Source: Eucalyptus grandis
Lineage: Eukaryota > Streptophyta > Magnoliopsida > Myrtales > Myrtaceae
Length of the DNA: 64,000 nucleotides
Assembly (NCBI RefSeq): GCF_016545825.1
Contig: NC_052614.1
Coordinates: forward strand, 42,006,072 to 42,070,071
Direction of reading: 5' to 3'
The notes under the pieces are model-generated. The model ran no database searches and was not told where the DNA came from. It was given only the letters and a program-made list of their open reading frames with translations. Of this stretch, positions 25,201 to 37,578 are shown piece by piece (the stretch's first letter is position 1; each line of letters opens with the position of its first letter). A program made the position numbers and the translations under genes.

Positions 25201-27700
25201 AAAAGGAAATAGTCATTAATATTTCTATACAACTTTACCATTTATGGTTACCAATATCAATGTCAATGACCTCTAACGGGTTAGGACTTCAGATTGCAGT
25301 TTTCTTCTTTATCTTAATCATCTTGTTTCTACAATAGTCTACTCAAGTCTTTAGGCAACATTTAAAATTAGACAAAATATCTACATTATCAGTCTTTCTA
25401 CTCTTTTACTAGACATATAATCAAGACATTTATGCTATAATGCATAAGACTGTTCTTCAGGAAAATCTCTATCGGAAACAACATTTTCGATTGTAAAATG
25501 ACATACATATCCTTGGGAGATGAGCACAATTGGTACAATTCATTTGACACATTGCAGTACCTAACTTTATTTGACTTGGAAAACATAGAATTAACATTGT
25601 TCTTTACTTCAAAAGAATAGCTGTACACTTTCAGACATGATACGGAAACTAGGTTTCATCTAAAGAAAAGTACATAAAAGTGTTTTTCAATATCAAATGC
25701 AAAGCACAATTCATAGTCAAAACAACATCTCCCACTAAAACGATGTTAAATGTTGTTTCCCGCAATGAGTTATGATTCATTCTAATTTGACTTTGTTAGA
25801 TTTATGAATTCCTTTATGGTAAACAACGTAATTTGTTACACTGCTATCTAGCCACCAAGAACTGGATGAGGTTTTTTATAGGAATTGAATTCATAAATGA
25901 ATGTCAATGAATTATTAACTCTAGACTCACGCTTGGACAACCAAGCTTTACATCATTACAATGTCCTTATGTGTCATTTCTTTCTACAAGAGTGGTAAAT
26001 GACACCATTTCTTTCCAAATGTATTATCTTGAGATCAAATTGTCAGAATAACCAGCAGTTTTATGAATTCCTTTATGAGTATGATTCTGGACTTTAAATC
26101 TACTATCCATAGGACGTAATCCTTAACCTCATTAGAACCATCACACCTTATGTTGACAAGTCCTTACATTTATACCAATCTCGATAATAGACAAGATATA
26201 ATTTCAAGTCACCAAGGCTTTCATCATCCTATTAACGATGCAGGCAACTGATAAACGATTTTTAAGTGTTCCTAGAATGAAAAGTCTCATGGATAATGGA
26301 CAAATTCAATTGCCCCTTCCCAAGTAGCAATGAATACATTCTAATTCCATATAACTAACAGTGAGATTCTCAGCTTATTCAAAACAAGAGTAATATGAAC
26401 ATTTACCAGCATCCGTCTGTGATAGAAAATCCTCTTCACTACTTAAAATTTGACCAATAGGAACCTCAGTCACAATGGAGTTGCCATTACTGATAATGTA
26501 ACTTAATAACAAGTAGCATATATAATTGGCACCATGTGAGTACTGTGTAATTTGAAAACCTTATAAGCACACATCTTGAAAGTTACATGCATCGTCATAT
26601 AAACACATTTGGGCAAAATACATGACATGCAATTGCATACTCTCCACATGACAGCGGTCATGAGAATATATTCTGACATTTCGCAAATTCACCACCTTTG
26701 GGTGTACATACCACTAAGGTCAGTCACTCCTCAACCATATGTTGTACATGCATCTCTCCATGAACTAACACATAATTACCTTCTTTGGGAGTATAAACAT
26801 GCATCGGAATATGAGACATCCCATTACGATATGAGACTGGTGTTTCTCAAATTCAATCAAGCGTGCCACTTTAGCGGTCACAATCCAATTGAATTATTGA
26901 AACTCTCTTATATCAGGGATATAAACTTTATAACTCACATTTATTCTATAAATGTGATTTTAGACCGGATGACAGGGGCAATTCATCAATAAAATCACAT
27001 ATCATGCCTATCATATTGCTCCATTCGTTAATACATGCTGAACCTTATACATGTTATCAAAGAATCAATGCTCTATACAATCTTTATGTGATGATATACA
27101 TGTGAGGCTCGCAATGTATTTCCAAAACCATAGATAAATACATGAAAAATACACAAAAAATACCCCCAAAATTACGTACCTTAGGGTTTCACATGAATTT
27201 TCATATCCTTAAAGGCATCAAACCAATGCAAATAAATACACCACAAGGTAGGAAATTCACATACGAGCGTGCCCACATTAACCACGCGCCAAACGAACAT
27301 CATACGCACCCTCACGTGCAACTAGAGTGTGCGGCGTGTGAGCGGCACGCGTTGACGTCTTGAACCAGTCCGACTGGCCAACGGTTAAATTGGCCAACGG
27401 CTCGACTAGCTAAGGGTTCGATTGGTCAACAGTCCACCAGGTCGGGTCAACCAGTCGAGCCGAGTCGGGTCAACCCGGGTCGAGTCAACTTGGTCAACAC
27501 CAAGTCAAGTCTGTGGTGACGTCATTGGTGACGTCACATGCAACGTGGCGGTCGCACGTAAGGCGGCTTACATGACGTCATCATTGGACATATGTCCATG
27601 GCGGTGGCGAAGTCGACGGGATGACATCACGGATGATGTCATCACTGCTAAGGCGATCCACGTGTCGGCACGCATGAGCGCATGTGCGAGCGCATGAGGC
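22220..27700 (-). pseudogene. Decayed copia pol region (reverse transcriptase traces)
   Basis: On the minus strand, near 24140-24200, the translation EGHKLIHCKWVYETKMNSK resembles the copia reverse-transcriptase start (GHKPIGCKWVFKTK.NSKG). Near 23680-23780, FLIFHV.DNLLAIA...DYCIR matches the area of the catalytic YVDD.LLAS motif, with the YVDD itself damaged. Reverse transcriptase copies the element RNA. The order along the minus strand (gag side right, RT left) agrees with the PBS and polypurine tract positions. No open frame exceeds about 130 codons, and those on the plus strand are shadows. Confidence 0.7.
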
Positions 27701-28051
27701 CGCACGGCGGCACGTGTCGCCAACTCCCAGCACCACCTTGGCGCGTGAGGCAGATTCCGGCATTGTCTAATGATGTTCTACCCACCAAAATGGTCGTATG
27801 GAAGATCAAAATTCACTTTCACCAGACCAAAATTCACAAAAATGAGCGAAATGTTCCAAAGGTAGGTGAAATATGAAATTCTCATCGTTGGTGCATTTGG
27901 CCTCCGCCAGAGGCGTGCCACCCACTGAAACGCTCGGCTCGACAAGACAAATCCAAATACACAATCAAAACCAAGTTTCAACGAATGAAATTTCCGAAAA
28001 CGAGCCAGAAGCAACAGTTCGGGTTATTGGCTACGAGGCTCTAATACCAAA

Positions 28052-28502
28052 TGTTGGCCACCGAACCTGCTTCCTAGGATCGACGTAGCTAGAAAACCGA
28101 ACATTTAGGAGGAGAATACAAAGGTTTGCATACCTAATTTGGAATCCATCGTTCTTTATGCGGAATGACGACGATCCAACGCTTAAACGACGATATGACG
28201 CTCAGGTTCTTCTCCTCTATGACCCTCGGTTCCTGGCTCGATGAGACCGCCACTCACAGCTTGCCTTATGTGAGGTGAGAGAGAGTTCGTGGAAGAAATG
28301 AAGGCTAGAGGAGGGACCTTAGCGCTATTTATAGAGTTTTGGATGGGCCCCTTCATCACGGGCCGAGCCCAACTCGGCCCACACAATGCCAGGCCCATAT
28401 TTGACCATTAAGAAAACCTTATGCCTTACCTTATTACACCAACCCCATAAAACGGTAATTACAATCTCAATTAATGTAGCCCACATAAGGAAAACTCTTA
28501 CA
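28052..28502 (-). repeat. 5' LTR of the nested copia element
   Basis: It matches 21757-22207 over its full length. On the minus strand CTATAAATAGCGC (about 28323-28336) is a plausible TATA box for the element's transcription; the 3' LTR has TTTATAAATAGCGC at the same place. The primer binding site lies just inside, at about 28037-28051. Confidence 0.92.
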
Positions 28503-29365
28503 GGGTTGTCAATGAAGCTTGCGCACGGCTAAGGCTCCCTCTTCTTCTCCATTCAATCCTAGCTATCACTCTCTCTCGGCCCTTCACTCACTTGGATCTC
28601 TCTTTAAACTAAGCTCTCTCTCGCTCTCTCCTTGTGTCTGCCGTCAAGCCCTCCGATTCCTACCCTCTACAAAACGTTGCTATCCTTGGCACCAAAACCA
28701 AAAAAAAGCCTCAACCAAAAAAACTTGTTTCCTCCCCCTCTCCCTTTCATTGTTGCTCTCTCTTGGCCAAAATCCCAACCAAAGAAACCCTCGGAATGAG
28801 CCCTCCTATCTCTCTCTTAAAGGCGACTAACAAGCGCACATGGCTTCTACCGCTACCAACTTGCTAGTCAACCTGATTCCGACCATCGAATCACTACTAT
28901 TTTTTCTTTCTACTCCCGTACGTCTCTAACGCCACAGAGAAGCATGCGTTGCATGAGAGAGGAAGGAGGAAGAAGATGGTACGTGGGCTGGGCTAGGGAA
29001 AGAAAAAATGAGTTTGGCCCAAGTAAGAAAAAGGAAGGAGGGAAGAAGAAGGGAAAAGAGAGAAGGCCGGACCGGCCTAGCCCTAGCCCAATCTCACTTT
29101 CTTTTCTTTTTTTAAATAATATTTTTTAAAAATTTCTTTTAATTAATTTTTCTTTTTCTTTTTTTTTAATAAAAGGCTCAATTTCTATTAATACAAATGC
29201 CTCTAAAGTCTATATGCCATGCAATTTAATGAAAACATGATACATTTTAATGAAAATTATTTTCTTTACTTTTTACTTCTTTTTTTAAAATCCTTTTTAG
29301 AGACTAATCCCTAATTATCTATGCATTTAAGTTTTTATAAAAATGACAAAATTTAGGTGTCAATA

Positions 29366-30845
29366 GGCCCGGCTTCCAATTTTCCACCAATTAGTACTTA
29401 TCCAAAAATTTCAAGCCTGCCAATAAATCACAAATAATTGAGGCAACCCCAATATGTTGGTCTTGGAATCCTCAAAAGTTTGCTGCCTAAAATTGAATTA
29501 TAATTCGTGGTTAAAATTGATTTAATGCGACTTTAGCACGACCTAAACTATCTGGTGGCTTTTAGGGGTTTTCACGCAGTAGACCCGTGGTCGATAATTT
29601 TCGATCCACATTCGCACCTCTTCAATTATGGATGACCTTTGGTTGTCATGTGATCGCGAGGAATTGATGACTACATGTGAATACAAGATCAATAGAAAAT
29701 CAGTTTATTGTCGTTCGCAACAAGTATCGTAATCGTGCAGAATCATTTGCAGACCGACTACATTTGTTGTCGATTTATATTCGTTTGCTAATTGACTTAT
29801 AACAATGCAGTATTGACCTTTGTCGATTCTCATGGTCAAGCGGTCTATCCCTGATTGAATTCTCTGGTCTTTCGCGTTCTAATCCTTTATGGCATCTCTT
29901 AGTAGATTAGTTAATTCATGAGTGATCAATTCAAAGTAATTTAACTATTAGTGCATTGATAAAATAACTATTTCACATACATTGAGAATAGTCGAATTTC
30001 GGGATATCACATGTCCAATATCTCCTAACAACTCAAATAGACATAACATGGAAAGTTCTGTCCAAGAATACCTTTGAGATGACCGGTGAAGAGAGGATGC
30101 GGATTCTGCAGATTTTGCTACTCTAGTGCTCATCCCGCGGGTCACTTTCATAATGTCTCTATCAACTTCCCATTATTCAACTTGATAATATTTCTTCGTT
30201 GCCGGTGATACACTACTTCCAGTTGAAAACGAGAATTAATTGAATACTCTTCATGAACAGAGGTTTTTGATGGTGAGGTCCCTTTGCATTGTTGACACTC
30301 ACAAAATTCAACTTCATGCGCATAGAATGTAAAGGAAACGAGAGAAATATGTACCTCGTGCTGCGGATTCTTGGAAGAGGATATATCTGAACAACCGCAC
30401 AAGCAAATCAGGTTGTCGTGGCCACGGCTGCGATGGAGCAGAACATGGTGGTGGGAAGCGTCAGGTTGCTGGATCTTCAGGTGTGCGTCAGTAGACAGTG
30501 AGCAGCAGCTTCAACTGAGCAAGACCGGCGGTTCGGGGAGTTGCTGCATTAGTGACGATGCGGCAGCAAGGCTCGGCAAAGAACAGCGTCGTCTAGCGTC
30601 AGGGCGCAAGCAGGGCAGGCGGCTGGCCTGTTGTGGTGGAGGACTTGTAGGGGCCGTCGAGTCTTTGGGGAACTCGCTGTATTGTCAGAGAAGCCACTGG
30701 AATTTCCATGCCGCGGGTGTGTGGAGTGCTCGTTTGAGGATCCTTGAATGTATTTGAGGCCCGACGGCAGATGAAGATGATCTTATTTCAAGTGAGATAG
30801 TGATGACAATGACTCAAAGTCCCGATATAAGCGAGATCGGCGATG
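29366..30845. other. Stretch without confident gene; two short frames noted
   Basis: Two minus-strand frames lie here, 84 codons at 30148-30402 (with CGCS, CECQQC) and 67 codons at 29948-30151. A plus-strand GC-rich frame of 128 codons runs from 30371 to 30757. I recognise none of them. The minus frames abut but are not in one frame. The GC-rich segment resembles in style the leader-like segment at 47.0-47.6 kb, but I see no direct sequence match. Confidence 0.3.
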
Positions 30846-30859
30846 AGATGATGATAATT

Positions 30860-31098
30860 TATTTATTTATTTTTTTTTTTTATATTCAGGATCCAGCCTG
30901 ACACACTTTATGGGGTGCTCACGGCCACTGCTAGTCCGAAAGGCCCAACGAAGACCACTAACTATACTTGGAGGAGGCTAGCACACCCCAATACTCATGA
31001 CCTCCCACTTAAGTCATGTTAACAACGTGGGGATTCAAACTCTCGACCTCTGTGGTGAATGAGAGAACATATACCAACGCAGCTGTCCATGGTTGGGT
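30860..31098 (-). mobile_element. tRNA-derived SINE with 14-bp target duplication
   Basis: On the minus strand the head carries an A-box-like CAGCTGCGTTGGT and, about 35 bases on, a B-box-like GGTCGAGAGTTTGAATCC: the internal RNA polymerase III promoter of tRNA-derived SINEs. The body is unrelated to tRNA and ends in an A/T-rich tail at the left (about 30860-30893). Flanking direct repeats AGATGATGATAATT lie at 30846-30859 and 31099-31112 and match perfectly, the hallmark of LINE-machinery insertion. It encodes no protein. Confidence 0.85.
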
Positions 31099-31112
31099 AG
31101 ATGATGATAATT

Positions 31113-33072
31113 CAACTCCAAAAATAATAATAATAATAATAAATTATGTTTGAGTCCTTAGGTATTTCATCGCCCGCATCTTTCTCTCTCTTAATTCTCC
31201 AATTCTTCAGTTCTTATCTTCGGCCTTTGACCAAGGATCAGTCCCTCCAATCTTCTCCTTTTCTATTCATTGTCCCCCTCTCTTGAATCTCACGAGTTTT
31301 CTTCGAGAACCTCCAAACTTTCGTATCCTTCCATTATGAAACTTACGGCTGGACCTCGGTCTCTAAATTTTAAAACCTCGATCTTCAACATCATAAAAGT
31401 CCTAGAATGCAAAGAAACGCAATAAGGATCCAAATTATAAAAAATATTTTTTGTTTACTGGTCAAGGTTGACTCCTAATCTTTTTTATGCGATACTGATC
31501 AATTAAGGTAGCTAAAATTTAAATTTCAACAAAAGAAGAGAGAAATATGGACCCCGTGCTGCAAACTCTTGAAGCTTCCTTGTCATAATTCTCACAAACT
31601 TTTATAGATCATTGCTTTTGTTCGACTCGTGGATCAATCCTTTCGTACCATCCAGTGGGGGATCACATTCCAATACTAAGACAATCCAGCACAAGAAAAT
31701 AAATAGCAACGTCGCCTATAATTTAATTGTCCAAGAATAACATCTAACACCCACAACAAAGCCTTTCACGTATACGTGTCTTTTGCATGGCGAGTGGTGA
31801 AAAAGTACCAAAATTATGTAGAGAATGGGACTGTCTAGACAGTAGATCCTATGGATTTACGAGAAGTATGACATGTTACAATATCTCGAGTATTGTATGT
31901 CAAAATCTTTCGCTAGCACACGAGAAAATTTAATTGGCAACATGCATACTTAAACATATTATAATTTGCCCAGTTGATGTTTCCAAATGAAGCAGTGGTA
32001 ATTAAAATGATTAATGAGAACATCTAGAAATAAGAATGGAGATGGGTCACCACATTTGATATGATGCTCCTATTGATGCCTCAACTACTTCTTAATAGTT
32101 GAATGATGTAAATGAGGTAAACATCAACGATTGTGATATATTGATACACTCAAGAAAGTATCAGGTCGAGATTAGCAGTTCTCATTCCACTTTAAATCAT
32201 CTAATGTCATCGTAAGTTAATTTTGGCATATCTATTTCGGGGAATTTGGAAATGATTGTTTTTATGCCATAGGGTACTTTTGAGATAGGTGATAAATGTA
32301 CTATACCAATATATAAGACAATTATATATGGATTTTGCAGAGACTACAATTGATTTTTATCCACATTGAAAAGAATGTCACTTACTACTTATGTTTTTAT
32401 ATTAACGAGAAATATTTAGACGTTTGGCATGATTAGTCCCTGTGAATACATGTATCCGACCCATATACGTTTTATTGGGTTAAACGAACATAGGATTTAG
32501 ATAAGAGGCAAAATGATAGGTAGGTCTGAGACCAACCAAGCACAGCATAGGTTTTCCATTAAGAAACAAAACCTATCCAAATTACTGGAAAATCGCCGCA
32601 TGCCTAAGAGTTCTCGAAATCCTTGTCAGCCCTCCGCCTCTCTCTCTCTTTCCTTTGCAGTCTTAACCATGGTCATGCAACCACAAGTTACCGACGTCGT
32701 GACCATATGCTTCTCATTGCCAATAATATCACAATCGTTCTATCTAAAGTGATGCATGACAAGTTCTAGATGGTGCGATTCTATATGAGAGAGAGTTGTT
32801 TGGGGGTGGGGGGATGCTCATCGGCCAACCTTCCTAATTTCCCAAATCTATCAATTTTTCCTAAAGGGGCATTTAGTGAATCTGATGCATACACTAAAAT
32901 GAATTTGGATCCTTATAGATGTTGTAGACTCCACATGATGATTCATATTTGGTTTAGTACATATAGCACGCTTATCTAATAATTTCTCCTCGGCAAACTA
33001 GGACGATAGCTGAGTTGGTCTCAGCACTCTTCCTTCTCTTCTGAAGGAAAGTCCAGTAACATTTACAGCATA
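31113..33072. other. Stretch without recognisable gene
   Basis: It opens with an (AAT)n run and a pyrimidine-rich, leader-like segment (about 31170-31330). Open frames are at most 79 codons. Around 33005-33050 a tRNA-A-box-like word GATAGCTGAGTTGGT is followed by a CTTCCTTCTC run. It may be a truncated SINE head, but no B box is visible. Confidence 0.4.
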
Positions 33073-33620
33073 TTTGGTTGCAGTCATCAAATAAAACTAT
33101 AATTTAATAACTATTACATTGGAAGTGTATATTTGGTTTAAGTAATGTGTTACCTATTGCACCGTTAATTATGTGAATAACATATGTAATAAGGGGGAGT
33201 AACATCCAAATTTCCAAAATACCCCTAAAATTAGAATTAGTGAAAATATCATGGTTATCATTTTAATAGTCAATCACGATCTTCAAATTGAATAGCCGGC
33301 ATATGTATCATTAAATAAAAGGTTTATTATATCATAATTATTTCTACTGTAATAATGTCTATATAATATGATTAAAAGTTAAGCACACAAATGTGATTGT
33401 GTTAAAATAAATACTACATTTTATTATAGTAATTACCACTTTAATAAACAATTGGAAGGGTAATACCCCATATATATTAATAATATTTGTTTTAATATAT
33501 AAATAAAGCTCATATTCAAAAGGTTCGTCATTCACCAATGAAGCCAGCTCTTTGCAGGCAAAATAGTCTAGAGATGCAACTCTGCTCGGTTAGTTTTTTA
33601 CCGGGAATTTTTTCTTTTTC
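33073..33620. other. AT-rich stretch, possible MITE relic
   Basis: Repeated AATAACTATTACATT, TTTGGTT and ATTACC-type words in both orientations (33080-33170 versus 33390-33480) suggest an old inverted-repeat element. I could not fix its ends or a target duplication. Confidence 0.25.
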
Positions 33621-33629
33621 CCGTAGCAA

Positions 33630-33880
33630 ACTATGGCTCCGATAAAATGCCTTGCTCTAATATTTGTTTAATTCACTGATGTTTTTATCAAGTTTCAATT
33701 GTGTGCCACAATGTCATTTATTTAAAAATCCCAAACTCTTTCTGTTTTTTCCATTTTTGGATTGTTCTTGTTTAGGTCAGCTTGTCTCAAACTCATCCAT
33801 TTGCCGTACAAAGGAAAGTCCTAATATTAAATTACTGGACCAACAGTGCCAGCCACTACCATTCTTGTAAGTACCATTAA
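33630..33880. repeat. Dispersed repeat family, copy C
   Basis: It aligns with copy B (10150-10400) and copy A. Landmarks are AAATGCCTTGCTCTAATATT, TGTGCCACAATGTCATTT, TTTTTGGATTGTTCTTGTTTAG, then TTTGCCGTACAAAGGAAAG, CCTAATATTAAATTA and TGCCAGCCACTACCATTC. The TTGTTTAGGT sequence here is uninterrupted, whereas in copy A the solo LTR sits at the corresponding point. Confidence 0.6.
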
Positions 33881-34052
33881 ATGCGACAAATTCACTATGA
33901 ATCAATAGACATTTACAATGTATGAAGATGGTTTTATCACGCTTTTGCATGTCCGTCGATGTTTTATGATCTGTGAAATTTTCGTCACTTGATGCAAAAT
34001 GCGAAATTTTCTTTATTCTAAAATTTGCCAAATATGACAAACAAAATTGGGG

Positions 34053-34600
34053 GAAAGTGTTGAAAAAATTCATAAATTTATTGTATTTATGACATCCTTA
34101 ATTTTTTGATCTAGTACCAATTTAATCCTTTCGGCTAATTTTTGCTAGATATTACTAACATAAATACTAATCAGCCTATGTGGCCTACCGGCACTAATGC
34201 GAACAATTTTTAATAATACTTTGTTATTTTTTTCGATTTTTTTTAATATTGTTTCTTTCTTTTTATGTTCCATCTTTTTCCTTTTGCCAATGGCTGGCCA
34301 CCAGCCACGGCCGAGTTGGCCTCATCTGGGTGAGGCTTGGCATTTCCTGCCATAGGCGAGGCCCAGCCAGGTAAGGGCAAGCTTGGGTGATGGTCAAAAG
34401 AAGAAAAAAAGAAAAAAATATTTAAAATATTATTAAAAATTATCTATGTCGATGCCGGTATATCATGTAGGCCAACCGGCGTCCACGTTAACAATATTCA
34501 TCCAAAATTAGCATGAAGAACTAAATTGGCACCATTAAAAGATTTAATACTAAATTGGTATAAATACAATAGGTTTAATACTTTATTGACACTTCTATCA
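34053..34600. mobile_element. Foldback MITE with GC-rich centre
   Basis: The left arm contains TATTGTATTTATG, CCAATTTAATCC, GGCTAATTTTTGC and GTGGCCTACCGGC. The right arm contains the same words inverted (GCCGGTATATCATGTAGGCC, AAAATTAGC, AAATTGGCACC, ATAAATACAATAGG). Together they form one long imperfect hairpin. The loop holds a pyrimidine tract and a GC-rich core (GGCCACCAGCCACGGCC). No target duplication was resolved. Confidence 0.6.
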
Positions 34601-34766
34601 ACGAAATTGCCATATAGGTCTTATAATCATTGTTGCAAGCACGTGTTCTTTACTTCCTTTTATTGGTAGAAGTTTCGATTTCTATAATGGTATTTGGATA
34701 CGTATGCACCCGAATCGTGCTCATGGAAGGATCAATTAAGTTATGCTTTTGTGGATATGAATCCTT

Positions 34767-35090
34767 ACAATTTGAAATAAGCCTATGCAACTAAGAACTT
34801 ATATAGCAAACAACGTCAAAGGCAAAAAGGATCCTCTATCATAATACCAAGGAGAGAATGCTATGCTCCTGATCAAATCATTTATGTGAAGAAATTTGTA
34901 TAGTTATCTTATACATCATGATAGGATAACAATTTGAAATAAGCCTATGCAACTAAGAACTTATATAGCAAACAACGTCAAAGGCAAAAAGGATCCTCTA
35001 TCATAATACCAAGGAGAGAATGCTATGCTCCTGATCAAATCATTTATGTGAAGAAATTTGTATAGTTATCTTATACATCATGATAGGATA
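34767..35090. repeat. Perfect 162-bp tandem duplication
   Basis: The unit beginning ACAATTTGAAATAAGCC and ending CATCATGATAGGATA occurs twice back to back, at 34767-34928 and 34929-35089. I saw no differences, so the duplication is very recent or is an assembly artefact. The unit has no coding signal. Confidence 0.9.
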
Positions 35091-35240
35091 ATGAAGAAGG
35101 TCGTGCAATATGTAATTGGCCCTGCTTTTTGCCCATATTTCTTCCATGCCTCATCCACTCTCCTTGGATTGTCCCTCATTCTTTCCCTTTTCTCACAAGC
35201 CCAAAATTTTCCTTTCCTTTTCTTTACAAGCATTGCAGAT

Positions 35241-37578
35241 TGTCGCAACCTAATTTTCCGGGTTCACCACCTAAAACTAGGTTAATGGATTACTAAGTCT
35301 TTAAGCTTAGCTCGGGCTCTCCGAAGCCCATACTAATTCGCGACTTAGATTTGAATTTTTAACATGCAAATGATTTTTCAATCAGGAGTCGCCACTAATC
35401 TATTTTTGGTGGGTCGATTAGAAACCCAAGTAAAGTAATGGGAGATTTACTTTACTCCTACGAACTAGAGATTTATGAGTTCGGGGACTTGGTTACACTA
35501 GACTATCCTAGTGCCCTTTCGGTACCTTTTTATTTCATTTTCAAAAAAATGTTTGGCAATTGAATTGATTTTAATTTAACTTCCTAACATGTGAGGTGAT
35601 CATACATGTGCGCATACCACCAATTTAACACTCAAGAAAGCAATTAAATAATGCAAAACATACTTCGAAACAACGAAAGCATCTACATTGTTAAATCAGA
35701 ATCAACATCAACAATCCTAGATATGATTTCTAATTAACATGCAATTTTAATTTTTTGTTTTCATTTATTTAATGAAAATCATGACTTATGCAATGCATGT
35801 CACTATTCTAACATGAAATAATATGATAACATGACCAAAATTGTATGTCATAAATAAGCATGCAATCTATCCTAAAGCATGGAATGAATTCATTCTAATT
35901 CTTTTGTATTTTTCATGAAATTTGAAATTAAAGAGATGCAACAATTAAATATGCAATCTAAATTAATCAAATGATTTAATTCTAATGACGGGTAATGCGA
36001 TACAATGACATACAAAATTATTTTAACTAAAAGGACACGCAACATACAATTTAGTATGCGGATTATATGTCATGCGACATTTATTAAATGACTTAGTCTA
36101 ATGACGAGGAAGTTCTAATTAAATGAACCTAATAAAAACTAAATGACGTGCATTTGATATTTCTATTTAAAAATGCAAAAATGATCTAGCTAGATTAAAA
36201 TTCTATCTAATTTAAACTAAGGATCAAGTCACATTAAATCCTAATTTAAATTAAGATATTATCTTAATCTAACATGCAATTTATCTAATATGCAATGACA
36301 TGCAAAGAATGTCCTAATTCAACATGATATATGCATGATGATTTTTTGTGTTTTTATATTAATTTCGAAATTAAAATTTCACATGCAATTCAAATAATGA
36401 TAAAACTAACAATCTAAATGAATGCACTTTTTTTTTTTTTTTTCTAAATTCGGAATAAAATCCCTATTCTAGATATGGAAGATAACAAGAAATATTCCAA
36501 AACAAACTTAATCCTAATTCAAATATTTTTTAGATTTTTAGTGGTTTTCAAAAAACAAGCAATTATCAACTAAACATTAAATCTAAACAATCAAGATATT
36601 CAATCAAATAAATGATTAAAATAATCGAAAAAATAACATGTTGTCTCACAGGTCAAATTAACGATTATCCTAACCCTAATTATCAAGACAAAAAGATTAA
36701 AATAACTAAAAATCTTATCCGAATTCTTACGAATCAAATTAATAGTTATATTGATTCAACACTTAAAATACTATAATTAAAAGAAAATTATCCGAGATCT
36801 TATGGATCAAATTAGTAATTACAATAATTCTAGGGAAGACCTTGCGGATAATACCTACAAAATTTATGAAATGAAGATCACTTCAAATTTACACAATAAC
36901 AACTAAACTTAAAAGAAATAAATAATATAAAGTTAATAAAAAAAGAAAATAAAACTACCTAATTTCCTTTTCTTTTTCTTCTTTTGTTTTTTTCTTTCCT
37001 AAGCACGGCTTGCTCGTGGATCTCCAAGGGCAGCCGCCGCGATCGTCGGAGGGCGTCACGCCGAAGCTCGCGAAGGTCTAGCGAGGGGGATCGGCGGCGA
37101 GCAGGCCGGGCGGGTAGAGGCGTCGCGGCCGGAGCTGGGCGAGGAGCAAGCCGTCGACGGGGATGTGGGCGCAGTCGGTTGTCACTCGGGCGCGTGGGAG
37201 CTCGAATCTGATCTTGGCGTTGCGTGTCGGCTGCAAGTCGAGCTCCGAGCGGGTGCGGGGACGGAGGACTCGGGCGTGTGGGAGCTTGGTGACAGCAGAG
37301 GCAGAGCAGAGCGTCAGGGCAACAGCAGGCGAGCAGATGCAGGCGCTAGGTGCTCCAGCAGCAACAGGGGGGACGATCGGCGTCGACACCAGGGCTCGGG
37401 ATTTGCAGTGCAGGCGCAGCAACAGCGGCTTCTGGCGTCACAGAGGGCTTAGGCGTGGCTGCTGGCGTCGTGGGAGGAAGGGGTGCGTGGCTATCTTATT
37501 AATTGCTCAATTATAGGTTTTATTTATTATTTCCAAAAAAGGGTTTTATGGGTAAGAAAACAGAGAATTTTGAGGTGT
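35241..37578 (-). mobile_element. Second Tat/Ogre-type LTR (about 2.3 kb), right end degraded
   Basis: The plus strand starts TGTCGCAACC and shares with the LTRs at 19810 and 53195 the blocks CTCTCCGAAGCCCATA, AGTCGCCACTAATC, GTTCGGGGACTTGGTTACACTAG and AGTGCCCTTTCGGTACC. A long AT-rich interior and a GC-rich segment (37010-37480) follow, and the LTR fades out at AATTTTGAGGTGTCGG near 37578 (expected ...TAGGTGTCAACA). The GC-rich open frames (114 codons at 37078-37422 and overlapping ones) are LTR sequence, not genes. There is no leader at the left, so it may be a solo LTR, but its target duplication is not visible. Confidence 0.65.

Larger units (their letters stand above)
21757..28502 (-). 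mobile_element. Complete but decayed Ty1/copia element nested in the Tat-type LTR
   Basis: Two 451-bp direct repeats, 21757-22207 and 28052-28502, both begin TGTTGGCC and end AACTCTTACA. They are flanked by GGGTT at 21752-21756 and again at 28503-28507, a perfect 5-bp target duplication. On the minus strand the bases after the right LTR read TTTGGTATTAGAGCC, an initiator-Met-tRNA primer binding site with one change. The bases before the left LTR read CAAGTGGGAGAA, a polypurine tract. This fixes the orientation as minus and the family as Ty1/copia. The interior encodes only fragments of gag-pol. Frameshifts and stops are everywhere, so it is not autonomous. Confidence 0.92.
19810..29365 (-). 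mobile_element. Tat/Ogre-type LTR (about 2.8 kb), split by a nested copia element
   Basis: The plus strand starts TGTCGCAACC at 19810 and ends TTTAGGTGTCAATA at 29365. On the minus strand this is an LTR beginning TATTGACACCTAAA (first bases decayed from TGTTGACACC) and ending GGTTGCGACA, matching the intact solo LTR at 53195-55078. Shared internal marks are a GAAGCCCATA/CTCTCCGAAGCCC block near the GCGACA end and CTCGGGGACTTG...AGTGCC..TT.GGTACC. The AT-rich, GC-rich then AT-rich layout is also shared. Removing the copia insertion (21757-28502 plus one GGGTT) leaves about 2.8 kb. No target duplication is expected, because the left side is internal sequence. Confidence 0.65.

Noticed and set aside
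26609..26992. 127-codon plus-strand frame
   Set aside because: It lies within the minus-oriented copia element and is antisense to its decayed gag-pol.
37078..37516. Overlapping GC-rich frames of 95-117 codons on both strands
   Set aside because: They belong to the GC-rich segment of the second Tat-type LTR; multiple frames open at once.
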